Source: Salaquimonas sp041736675 (GTDB lineage: Bacteria; Pseudomonadota; Alphaproteobacteria; Rhizobiales; Rhizobiaceae). From it: a DNA stretch of 64,000 nt. The DNA lies in the NCBI GenBank assembly GCA_041736675.1, contig JBGSTD010000063.1:45083-109082 (forward strand). The letters are read 5' to 3'. Below, in pieces: positions 50,898-58,662 of this stretch (within the stretch, counting starts at the first letter, position 1; each line of letters starts with the position of its first letter). Position numbers and translations under genes: made by a program. A model generated the notes under the pieces. That model was not told the origin of the DNA, searched no databases, and was given only the letters and a program-made list of their open reading frames with translations.

Positions 50898-51386
50898 ATG
50901 AAAATTGATCCGAAAACTTTTTCCGTTCCAGATACGCCCTATATTCCCGGCAAGGGCGAAAGGCCAGCGCACGATTTTATGGGTGAGATAGCGCAGCAGG
51001 CGCCAGCCGTGACTGAGAACTCCAGCGCCGCGGGAAATCTTCCCTGGCTTTATGGAATTGCTCTTTTCAACAAAGGATTTTATTGGGAAGCGCACGAAGT
51101 GTGGGAGCCGGTCTGGATGCGCGCTTTGCCCAATAGTCGTGAAAAACATCTGGTGCAGGGGGCAATTCATTTGACCAATGCGGCGCTGAAGAAAACCATG
51201 GGATTGCCGCAAGCGTCCAGGCGGCTGGCAAAACTTGCCGATGAAAGTTTCGCTAGAGCCTTTGTAAAAAACGACACTCAAACCGGAAATATCCTGATGG
51301 GGCTTTCTCGGGACAATCTCCTGCAAATCAAACGGTCAATTGATACTGCTGACATCGACATCATAAATATGAATTATAATGCATAA
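50898..51386 (+). CDS. DUF309 domain protein in the box cluster
   Basis: 162 aa. The core LYGIALFNKGFYWEAHEVWEPVWMRALPNSREKHLVQGAIHLTNAALKKTMG (about residues 50-102) contains the DUF309 signature HEVWE with acidic and His residues that look like a metal or ligand site. Function unknown. ATG 50898 is chosen; the frame is open further up to 50787 but overlaps the hydrolase gene. It closes the first part of the cluster before a 128-bp gap to boxC. Confidence 0.75.
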   Translation: MKIDPKTFSVPDTPYIPGKGERPAHDFMGEIAQQAPAVTENSSAAGNLPWLYGIALFNKGFYWEAHEVWEPVWMRALPNSREKHLVQGAIHLTNAALKKTMGLPQASRRLAKLADESFARAFVKNDTQTGNILMGLSRDNLLQIKRSIDTADIDIINMNYNA

Positions 51387-51444
51387 ATTTTGTTTTATGG
51401 TGCGGAAAATCTGTTTTTATGTGATTTTAATGCTTTTTAATGCA
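51380..51444. promoter_or_regulatory. Possible BoxR-type TGCA elements before boxC
   Basis: TGCA occurs at 51380-51383 and 51441-51444, with a TGCT at 51431-51434 exactly 10 bp before the second. TGCA repeats are the described targets of BoxR/BzdR-type regulators, and boxR lies in this cluster. TGCA is short and common by chance, so the call is tentative. Confidence 0.35.
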
Positions 51445-51514
51445 TATATTTCTTGCGCAGATCAAAATACTACGTATGCTGCGTTTCATTGATCAACCGA
51501 ACAGGGAATGTGCC

Positions 51515-53179
51515 GTGACACAGAAAATCAATTTCCAGTGCGATCCGAACTCCTATCGCCATTGGCGGATCGAACTTGATGGTCAGGTAGCGCGGCTCAT
51601 CATGGATGTGGACGAAAAGGGTGGTCTTTTCGAGGGATATGAGTTGAAGCTCAATTCCTACGATCTCGGTGTTGATATAGAGTTGGCGGATATTGTTCAG
51701 CGTCTGCGTTTCGAACATCCTGAAGTAGGTGCGGTTGTCATGCAATCCGGCAAGGAGAAAGTATTTTGTGCCGGTGCAAACATCCGTATGCTTGGCGGTG
51801 CAGCCCACGCCCACAAGGTGAATTTCTGCAAGTTCACCAATGAGACCCGCAACACATTTGAAGCTGCTGGCAAAGAGTCAGGCCAGCATTATATCGCAGC
51901 AGTCAAAGGCGCATGCGCGGGCGGCGGATACGAGTTGGCGCTGGCATGTGATTACATCTACATGACCGATGATGGTTCGACTTCGGTTGCCCTTCCGGAA
52001 GTTCCTCTTCTTGCTGTACTTCCCGGAACGGGCGGACTTACCCGCGTCACTGACAAGAGGAAAGTGCGCCGCGATCTGGCCGATGTTTTCTGTTCGATTG
52101 AAGAGGGGATCAAGGGAAAGCGGGCCAAGGACTGGAACCTCGTCGATGAGGTTGTGGCAAACTCCAAATTTGACGAATTTGTTTCAAAGAAAGCGCAGGA
52201 AATTGCCATAGCGTCAAAATCAGACAGCGCTGCAAAAGGTATTGCCCTGACGCCAATCGACCGGACGTTTCTTGAAGATGGCTCTGTTACCTATTCGCAT
52301 GTGGAGGTCGAGGTTCAGCGCGACAAGCGCCTCGCGGTCATCACGATTTTTGGTCCCAAAGAGGAAGCACCTTCTTCGGTCAAGGCGTTGCACGAGCAGG
52401 GTGACAAGGCGTGGATATTGAAAGTTGCCCGTGAACTGGATGACGCTATCCTGCATTTGAGAATCAATGAGCTTGAGCTTGGTGTCCTGGTTTTTAAAAC
52501 TTCCGGTGATAGTGCATTGGTTGCGGCGCATGAGAAACTGGTGCTCGAAAATGTTGAAAGCGATTGGTTTTGCCGCGAGATTTCGCTGTATCTGAAACGC
52601 GTCCTGAAGCGTGTGGATATGACATCGCGTTCGCTTGTCGCCCTCATCGAAAACGGTTCGTGTTTTGCCGGATTTCTTGCAGAACTTCTGTTTGCCGTTG
52701 ACCGCTCATACATGATGGAAGGTGATTTTGAGGAAGACAATCGCAGTGTAGCCTCTATCCTGTTGACCGATGGCAATTTTGGCCCGTTTCCCATGTCGAA
52801 TGATTTGACCCGTTTGCAAACCCGGTTTTTGGGCAATCCGGAAAAGGTTGACGAGGCAAAAGCCGAAGCTGGAGAGGTTCTTGAGGCATCCGAGGCAAGC
52901 CGTCTCGGACTTGTCACTTTCGCTTATGATGATGTTGACTGGGAAGACGAGGTGCGGATTTTCCTGGAGGAGCGCGCCAGTTTCTCTCCCGATGCGATGA
53001 CCGGCATGGAGGCCAATCTGCGGTTTGCGGGGCCGGAAACTATGGAGACGCGAATTTTTGGACGGCTGACCGCCTGGCAGAACTGGATTTTCCAGAGACC
53101 CAATGCTGTTGGTGAAAACGGCGCATTGCAGCGATATGGCAGCGGCAAACGCGGCGAATACGACATGCGCAGAGTTTAA
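51515..53179 (+). CDS. boxC: BoxC, 2,3-epoxybenzoyl-CoA dihydrolase
   Basis: Opens the epoxide of 2,3-epoxybenzoyl-CoA hydrolytically, giving 3,4-dehydroadipyl-CoA semialdehyde and formate. 554 aa from GTG, matching known BoxC length; the earlier ATG frame from 51440 adds a tail. Two crotonase-like halves: the first with YRHWRIELDGQVARLIMDVDE, KLNSYDLGVDIELADIVQRLRFEHPEV (about residues 50-76), GANIRMLGGAAH and KGACAGGGYELALACDYIYM (about 130-149); the second from about 260 with degenerate crotonase motifs. 22 bp before boxB. Confidence 0.93.
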   Translation: MTQKINFQCDPNSYRHWRIELDGQVARLIMDVDEKGGLFEGYELKLNSYDLGVDIELADIVQRLRFEHPEVGAVVMQSGKEKVFCAGANIRMLGGAAHAHKVNFCKFTNETRNTFEAAGKESGQHYIAAVKGACAGGGYELALACDYIYMTDDGSTSVALPEVPLLAVLPGTGGLTRVTDKRKVRRDLADVFCSIEEGIKGKRAKDWNLVDEVVANSKFDEFVSKKAQEIAIASKSDSAAKGIALTPIDRTFLEDGSVTYSHVEVEVQRDKRLAVITIFGPKEEAPSSVKALHEQGDKAWILKVARELDDAILHLRINELELGVLVFKTSGDSALVAAHEKLVLENVESDWFCREISLYLKRVLKRVDMTSRSLVALIENGSCFAGFLAELLFAVDRSYMMEGDFEEDNRSVASILLTDGNFGPFPMSNDLTRLQTRFLGNPEKVDEAKAEAGEVLEASEASRLGLVTFAYDDVDWEDEVRIFLEERASFSPDAMTGMEANLRFAGPETMETRIFGRLTAWQNWIFQRPNAVGENGALQRYGSGKRGEYDMRRV

Positions 53180-53201
53180 CTTTCTAACCAAGGATACTGC
53201 A

Positions 53202-54653
53202 ATGCTAGATCTGGTGAATGTGGAATACGATACCCTAATCCCGAATAATGTGAACCTTTCCTCGGACAAGCGTGTTTTGAAGGCGCTGGAGAAATGGCAT
53301 CCTGGTTATATCACCTGGTGGAATGATCTTATTCCGCGCCAGTTTCAGGAGTCGCTGATTTATCTGCGTACTGCTGTCAGTGTTGACCCGAAAGGCTGGG
53401 CAAAATTTGACTATGTGAAAATGCCGGAATATCGCTGGGGGGTGTTGCTTGCGCCGCAGGTTGAAGACCGTGTCATTCCTTGTGGTGAACATGTTGGTGA
53501 GAAAGCGTGGCAGGAAGTACCGGGTGAATATCGTGCGATGCTTCAGCGTCTTATCGTCATTCAGGGCGATACTGAGCCGGGCTCGGTTGAGCAGCAGCGA
53601 TTTCTCGGCAAGACCGCGCCATCGCAGTATGATTTGCGGAACCTGTTTCAGGTGAACGTTGAAGAAGGGCGCCATCTTTGGGCAATGGTCTATCTGTTGC
53701 AGAAATATTTTGGCGCCAATGGCCGCGAGGAAGCCGATGATTTGCTCCGCCGTTCATCAGGCTCTGAGGAAGCGCCGCGCATGCTTGGGGCTTTCAACGA
53801 AGAGACACCGGATTGGCTGTCCTTCTTCATGTTCACCTATTTCACCGACCGCGACGGCAAGATGCAGCTTGAATCGCTGGCGCAGTCTGGGTTTGATCCG
53901 TTGTCGCGGACTTGCCGCTTCATGCTGACCGAAGAGGCGCACCACATGTTTGTGGGAGAAACCGGCGTTGGCCGTGTGATCGAGCGCACCTGTCAAGTGA
54001 TGAAGGAAAACGGCATTGACGATCCCTACGATATCAACAAGGTACGGGCGCTCGGCGTTATTGATCTGCCGACGATCCAGAAAAAGCTGAACATGCATTA
54101 CACGCTGTCGCTGGACCTGTTTGGCCAGGAGGTTTCAACCAATGCGGCCAATGCCTTCAACTCCGGTATCAAGGGCCGGTACATGGAACATCGCCTTGAT
54201 GACGATCACAAGCTCACCAACCATACCTATCCGGTTACCCAGTTTATCGACAACCAGATCAAGCTGGTCGACATGCCTGCGCTGACAGCGATCAACATGC
54301 GTTTGCGTGATGATTACAAGCGTGATGCAAGCGGCGGTGTTGGGCGCTGGAACAAGCTGATCGAAAAATCGGGCATCCAGTTTGAGATGACAATCCCGCA
54401 TGAAGGCTTTAACCGCGCCATCGGTGTTTTTGCCAAAAAGACGATTGCCCCCGATGGTCAATTATTGAGCGCGGAAGAGTATGCGAAAAAGGTCGATCAA
54501 TGGCTGCCGACAAAGGAAGATGGCGCGTTTATTCAATCTCTGATGGTGCCTTGCTACGAGGCAGGCAAGTACGCTGGCTGGATCGCGCCACCGAAGATGG
54601 GCATTGACAACAAGCCTGGCGATTTTGAATACGTCAAACTGCACATGGCTTGA
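53202..54653 (+). CDS. boxB: BoxB, benzoyl-CoA 2,3-epoxidase oxygenase subunit
   Basis: Diiron monooxygenase that forms 2,3-epoxybenzoyl-CoA with electrons from BoxA. 483 aa. Metal ligands sit in a four-helix bundle: Glu and His in VNVEEGRHLWAMVYLLQ (about residues 150-166) and in MLTEEAHHMFVGETGV (about 240-255). The N-terminus YDTLIPNNVNLSSDKRVLKALEKWHPGYITWW is typical. ATG 53202; the frame to 53103 overlaps boxC. Confidence 0.95.
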   Translation: MLDLVNVEYDTLIPNNVNLSSDKRVLKALEKWHPGYITWWNDLIPRQFQESLIYLRTAVSVDPKGWAKFDYVKMPEYRWGVLLAPQVEDRVIPCGEHVGEKAWQEVPGEYRAMLQRLIVIQGDTEPGSVEQQRFLGKTAPSQYDLRNLFQVNVEEGRHLWAMVYLLQKYFGANGREEADDLLRRSSGSEEAPRMLGAFNEETPDWLSFFMFTYFTDRDGKMQLESLAQSGFDPLSRTCRFMLTEEAHHMFVGETGVGRVIERTCQVMKENGIDDPYDINKVRALGVIDLPTIQKKLNMHYTLSLDLFGQEVSTNAANAFNSGIKGRYMEHRLDDDHKLTNHTYPVTQFIDNQIKLVDMPALTAINMRLRDDYKRDASGGVGRWNKLIEKSGIQFEMTIPHEGFNRAIGVFAKKTIAPDGQLLSAEEYAKKVDQWLPTKEDGAFIQSLMVPCYEAGKYAGWIAPPKMGIDNKPGDFEYVKLHMA

Positions 54654-54670
54654 GAATTGGTGCCTAACAA

Positions 54671-55864
54671 ATGAACCAGCCTGTCAAACAACATCTGATT
54701 GATCCGGAAATTTGTATCCGGTGCTATACCTGTGAAATGACATGCCCGATCGAGGCAATCACCCATAACGATGACAATGTGGTGGTTGACTATTCGAAGT
54801 GTAATTTCTGCATGGATTGCATTCCGGTTTGTCCTACCGGTTCGATCGATGAGTGGCGGGTGGTGACAACACCCTACAGTCTTGAGGAGCAATTCTCCTG
54901 GCAGGAAATGCCATACCAGCAGGAGTTTTCCGATCATGCATCGGAGGCAAATACTTCCATCGAGGCGCTTGATGAGGCCATGGCGAAACTGCTTGCCGAT
55001 GCCCATGCGGGTGCTGGCGGCAAGGCAGTTGCACCGCGATCTGCGACCAAGCCTTCAGTCAATCTATATAATCTAGGGAAACCCGCCGAAGCCACTGTTC
55101 AGGGCAATTTCCGGCTTACAGACGATCCGCAACATGATGTTCGCCATATCATTCTTGATCTTGGCCAACTGCCGTTTTCCTGTTTGGAAGGCCAGAGCAT
55201 CGGCATTATTCCGCCTGGTCTCGACACGAATGGAAAGCCTCATTTACCGCGGCTGTATTCGATTTCCAGCCCGCGCGATGGTGAGCGTCCCAATTACAAC
55301 AACCTTTCCATCACTGTGAAGCGGGAGGAAAACGGGCTTTGCTCCAATTATATTTGCGACCTTGCGAACGGTGACAAGGTCAGGATCACAGGGCCGTTCG
55401 GTTCAACTTTCCTGATGCCAAATGATCAAAATGCTAAGCTTCTGATGATTTGCACCGGAACAGGGTCTGCCCCTTTCAGGGCCTTCACGATGCAACGCCA
55501 AAGAGTGGCGCCAGATGTGAAAGGAGCGATGACGCTGGTATTTGGTGCCCGCACTCCGCAGTCTTTGCCTTATTTTGGACCACTGAAAAAAATTCCTGAC
55601 CTGTTTCTCGACAAACACCTGGTTTTCAGCCGCAGTGGGGATATGCCGAAGCGATATGTACAGGATGAGCTTCGCGAGATGGAAGAACAGATCGCAGAAA
55701 TGTTGTCTGATCCTGATCTGCATATCTATATTTGTGGCCTTCGTGCCATGGAAGAGGGGGTGGAAGCCGCCTTTACCAATATTGCCGAAATCATCGGCCA
55801 ACAGTGGCACTCTGTTCGCGATGTGATGCGTGCGGAAGGCCGTTTTCATGTCGAGACCTACTGA
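54671..55864 (+). CDS. boxA: BoxA, benzoyl-CoA 2,3-epoxidase reductase subunit
   Basis: Passes electrons from NADPH to BoxB. 397 aa. Two [4Fe-4S] ferredoxin motifs, CIRCYTCEMTCP (about residues 16-27) and CNFCMDCIPVCP (about 46-57). Then a ferredoxin-NADP reductase unit: RLYSISSPRDGE (about 194-205, FAD), GLCSNYICDL, MICTGTGSAPFRAF (about 260-273, NADPH) and a C-terminal GRFHVETY. The complete BoxA layout is present. Its stop overlaps the thioesterase start by one base. Confidence 0.95.
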   Translation: MNQPVKQHLIDPEICIRCYTCEMTCPIEAITHNDDNVVVDYSKCNFCMDCIPVCPTGSIDEWRVVTTPYSLEEQFSWQEMPYQQEFSDHASEANTSIEALDEAMAKLLADAHAGAGGKAVAPRSATKPSVNLYNLGKPAEATVQGNFRLTDDPQHDVRHIILDLGQLPFSCLEGQSIGIIPPGLDTNGKPHLPRLYSISSPRDGERPNYNNLSITVKREENGLCSNYICDLANGDKVRITGPFGSTFLMPNDQNAKLLMICTGTGSAPFRAFTMQRQRVAPDVKGAMTLVFGARTPQSLPYFGPLKKIPDLFLDKHLVFSRSGDMPKRYVQDELREMEEQIAEMLSDPDLHIYICGLRAMEEGVEAAFTNIAEIIGQQWHSVRDVMRAEGRFHVETY

Positions 55865-56292
55865 TGGAACAGGCAGCGCCAAAGCCCTTTTTTCACGAAA
55901 TTCGCGTCAGTTGGGCGGATTGCGATCCGGCAAGGATAGCCTATACGGGCAGAATTCCCTATTTTGCCCTTGAGGCAATAGACTGCTGGTGGGAAGCACA
56001 TATCGGTGATGACTGGTTTCGGATGAATGTTGACAAGGATATTGGAACGCCGTTTGTACACCTCAGCATTGATTTTCGTTCCCCGGTAACGCCGCGGGAA
56101 AAGCTTGTGTGCGAAGTGCGCCTGATTAGACTGGGAGAGAGTTCGGTGCGGTTTGCCGTTGAAGGGCGCCAGGGTGAACGGCTCTGTTTTGAGGGTGAAT
56201 TTGTTGAAGTGATTGTAGAGGCGGCTGCACACAAGAAAACAACCGTGCCACCGGATTACCGGCAAAAGCTTGCCGGTATGCTGTCTGCATAA
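55864..56292 (+). CDS. Hotdog-fold acyl-CoA thioesterase (4-hydroxybenzoyl-CoA thioesterase-like)
   Basis: 142 aa. IRVSWADCDPARIAYTGRIPYFALEAIDCWW (about residues 12-42) holds the catalytic Asp in ADCDPA and the helix that follows, as in 4-hydroxybenzoyl-CoA thioesterases. Coupled to boxA (TGATG). It probably releases benzoate or dead-end CoA esters and so keeps free CoA available; thioesterases of this kind are common in box clusters. Confidence 0.87.
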   Translation: MEQAAPKPFFHEIRVSWADCDPARIAYTGRIPYFALEAIDCWWEAHIGDDWFRMNVDKDIGTPFVHLSIDFRSPVTPREKLVCEVRLIRLGESSVRFAVEGRQGERLCFEGEFVEVIVEAAAHKKTTVPPDYRQKLAGMLSA

Positions 56293-56321
56293 ATGCCAAA
56301 AACGGGGAAACTGATTTTCAA

Positions 56322-57245
56322 ATGAACAAGCAGTCCAAACCAAACGGCGAAAATGCAAAGACCATCGGTCTTGGAGCTCATTCTGGTGAGGTGGACAAGT
56401 TCGTTGCGCAGGTTGGCGCTAATGTGCGTAGCGTTCGCAAGTCGAAAGGGTTAACGCGCAAGGCATTGTCGGAACTCTCAGGCATCTCCGAGCGGTACCT
56501 GGCGCAGCTTGAGGGTGGGGCGGGCAATATCTCCATTGCATTGCTTTTCAAGGTTTCTCATGCGCTGAATTTTCCGCTGGCGGGATTGTTGGCTGCTGAC
56601 GGTGTTTCAGATGGTGAACTGCAGCGGATATTTGAACTTTTTCAGGCGGCGGACGCATCTCAAAGAGAAGAAGCTGTTGCAGCGCTGGGCGGTAGTCTGT
56701 CTGTAAAAGGCAAGGCAAACCGGATTTGTCTCATCGGCCTTCGGGGCGCAGGAAAGTCGACACTGGGCAAATTACTGAGCATGGATCTTGGGTTGCCGTT
56801 TATCGAACTCAACAAGGAAATAGAGGCGCAAAGCGGTATTGCGGTTGATGAAGTTATTGCACTTTATGGACAGGAAGGCTATCGGCGGTTGGAGCGCCAG
56901 GCACTTCAACGCATCGTCGCCAACAATTCGGAGGTGGTGCTTGCAGCAGCAGGGGGCATTGTCTCCGAGCCGGATACTTACTCTTACATGCTGGGCAATT
57001 TTCACACGATCTGGCTGAAAGCCGAACCTGAAGAACACATGGCCCGCGTCAAGGGGCAGGGTGATGAGCGGCCCATGGCAGGTAATCCGCGGGCGATGGA
57101 TGCGCTCAAATCCATACTCCTGAGCAGGACAGAACAATATGCACGCGCCGAAGCCATGGTGGATACAAGCGGCAGGCGACTCGAGGAAAGCCGGCAGGAT
57201 CTCATTGCCTGTGCAAAAAATCTTGTCAGCAAGCCACAAGAGTGA
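56322..57245 (+). CDS. boxR: BoxR, transcriptional regulator with shikimate-kinase-like domain
   Basis: 307 aa. The N-terminal helix-turn-helix of the XRE type (VGANVRSVRKSKGLTRKALSELSGISERYLAQLEGGAGNIS, about residues 26-66) is joined to a shikimate-kinase-like module from about 130, with P-loop GLRGAGKSTLG and a downstream AAAGGIVSE loop. This is the BoxR/BzdR design, in which the kinase-like part senses benzoyl-CoA and the protein represses the benzoate genes until the inducer binds. It closes the box cluster. Confidence 0.92.
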   Translation: MNKQSKPNGENAKTIGLGAHSGEVDKFVAQVGANVRSVRKSKGLTRKALSELSGISERYLAQLEGGAGNISIALLFKVSHALNFPLAGLLAADGVSDGELQRIFELFQAADASQREEAVAALGGSLSVKGKANRICLIGLRGAGKSTLGKLLSMDLGLPFIELNKEIEAQSGIAVDEVIALYGQEGYRRLERQALQRIVANNSEVVLAAAGGIVSEPDTYSYMLGNFHTIWLKAEPEEHMARVKGQGDERPMAGNPRAMDALKSILLSRTEQYARAEAMVDTSGRRLEESRQDLIACAKNLVSKPQE

Positions 57246-57316
57246 TTTTCGTACCCAGTTCAATTTGACCGTCTGTTGGAGCTGGTTTTTCTCTTGATTT
57301 GCGTTTGAATTTCATA

Positions 57317-57337
57317 TTAGTTATATAGCATAACTAA
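57317..57337. promoter_or_regulatory. Palindromic operator before the hydroxycinnamate operon
   Basis: TTAGTTAT-ATAGC-ATAACTAA, perfect 8-bp arms, 43 bp before the crotonase start. It is the obvious target for the MarR regulator encoded second in the operon (58157), in the manner of CouR/FerR-type autoregulated systems. Confidence 0.65.
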
Positions 57338-57380
57338 ATTGACAAGTAGCATTTGCTGCTCGTGGCTTCGGGAGGCCTTG

Positions 57381-58148
57381 ATGTCGGATATCATGTTGAA
57401 AATCGAGCTTGAGGGCGACATCGCCATATTGACGATGAACCGGCCTGCCAAGCGGAATGCAATGTGCGACCAGTTGCTGGCCGAGATTGAGGCTTTCTTT
57501 TCCAATCCGCCCAAGAATGTAAAAGCGGTTGTATTGACCGGAACCGGTGGCCATTACTGCGCCGGTCTTGACCTGTCCGAACATGTTGCCCGCGACGCGG
57601 AAGGTACCATGCGCCATTCCCGCAACTGGCATGGGGTCATGGATAAGATCCAATATTGCGGCTTGCCCGTGGTTTCAGCGATGTTTGGCGCGGTCATTGG
57701 AGGCGGTCTTGAAATTGCAGCCTCAACCCATGTGCGGATTGCCGAGCCGTCCACGATATTTCAGTTGCCAGAAGGCAGCCGGGGAATATTCGTCGGTGGT
57801 GGGGCAACCGTTCGTGTCGGACGAATTTTGGGTGCCGACCGGATGATCGAGATGATGCTGACCGGCCGCAAATATAATGCGCAAGAGGGACTTACTCTTG
57901 GTCTGGCCCATTATACCTGTGGAGAAGGTGAGGCGCTGTCCAAGGCAAAGGAACTGGCGAAAAAAATCGCCGGAAATGCTCCGCTTGCCAATTACATGAT
58001 GATCCAGGCGATCAGCCGCATTGAGGACATGTCCAAGGCCGACGGCCTGTTTACCGAAAGTCTTTGTGCCGCCATTGCCCAGACCAGTCCCGATGCCGTT
58101 GAGGGATTGGCAGCATTCCTCGAAAAACGCGACCCGAAGTTCCGTTAG
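57381..58148 (+). CDS. Crotonase-family enzyme, probable hydroxycinnamoyl-CoA hydratase/lyase type
   Basis: 255 aa. MNRPAKRNAM (about residues 18-27), oxyanion-hole parts GHYCAGLDLSEH (about 57-68) and GAVIGGGLEIAASTHVRIAEPSTIFQLPEGSRGIFVGGGATVRV (about 105-148), with the acidic residue of the active-site loop in QLPEG. GGGAGG precedes ATG 57381. The partners (MarR regulator and feruloyl-CoA-synthetase-like ligase) suggest side-chain shortening of p-coumarate or ferulate. Plain enoyl-CoA hydratase is the alternative. No vanillin-type aldehyde dehydrogenase is in view. Confidence 0.78.
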   Translation: MSDIMLKIELEGDIAILTMNRPAKRNAMCDQLLAEIEAFFSNPPKNVKAVVLTGTGGHYCAGLDLSEHVARDAEGTMRHSRNWHGVMDKIQYCGLPVVSAMFGAVIGGGLEIAASTHVRIAEPSTIFQLPEGSRGIFVGGGATVRVGRILGADRMIEMMLTGRKYNAQEGLTLGLAHYTCGEGEALSKAKELAKKIAGNAPLANYMMIQAISRIEDMSKADGLFTESLCAAIAQTSPDAVEGLAAFLEKRDPKFR

Positions 58149-58156
58149 GCACCAAG

Positions 58157-58636
58157 ATGTCAGCGAAACCCAAACCTATCGAGACTGCTGGAGAAGAGGG
58201 TCAAAAGCCTGATACCGGTCTGCGCGATCTTTTGGGCTATCGAATGAAACGCTGCTTTAATGCGCTGCGGTCTGATCTGCTGGATACACTTGAGCCGTTT
58301 GGGCTGAAAATGATCAGTTTTTCCGTGCTCAATGTCATTTGTGACAGCAGGGCGCTGCGCCAGGCGGATATATCGACAATCCTCTCCATCGAGCGGCCAA
58401 ATCTGGTTGCTGTGCTGGATGAATTCGAGCGATTGGAATTGATCAGCCGAAAAGTTGATCCCGGCGACAAGCGCGCCTTTCTGATTTCACCTACGCTTAA
58501 AGGACTGGCGCTCAGGAAGGCTGCATTGATAGCGGTCAAGGTGCATGAGCAGCGCGCCATGGCTGATCTGGATGAGACGCAAATTGGAGACTTGATGAAC
58601 TTTCTCGATCTGGTCGAAAACCGGTTGGCGAAATAG
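58157..58636 (+). CDS. MarR-family regulator (CouR/FerR-like)
   Basis: 159 aa. Winged helix: MISFSVLNVICDSRALRQADISTILSIERPNLVAVLDEFERLELISRKVDPGDKRAFLISPTLKG (about residues 52-116), with the basic wing DPGDKRAF. It is encoded between the crotonase (8 bp) and ligase (26 bp) genes. With the palindrome at 57317 upstream of the operon it is probably an autorepressor released by a hydroxycinnamoyl-CoA thioester, as known for CouR. Confidence 0.82.
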   Translation: MSAKPKPIETAGEEGQKPDTGLRDLLGYRMKRCFNALRSDLLDTLEPFGLKMISFSVLNVICDSRALRQADISTILSIERPNLVAVLDEFERLELISRKVDPGDKRAFLISPTLKGLALRKAALIAVKVHEQRAMADLDETQIGDLMNFLDLVENRLAK

Positions 58637-58662
58637 TTCTGCATTCTGGGAGAAGTTGAACA

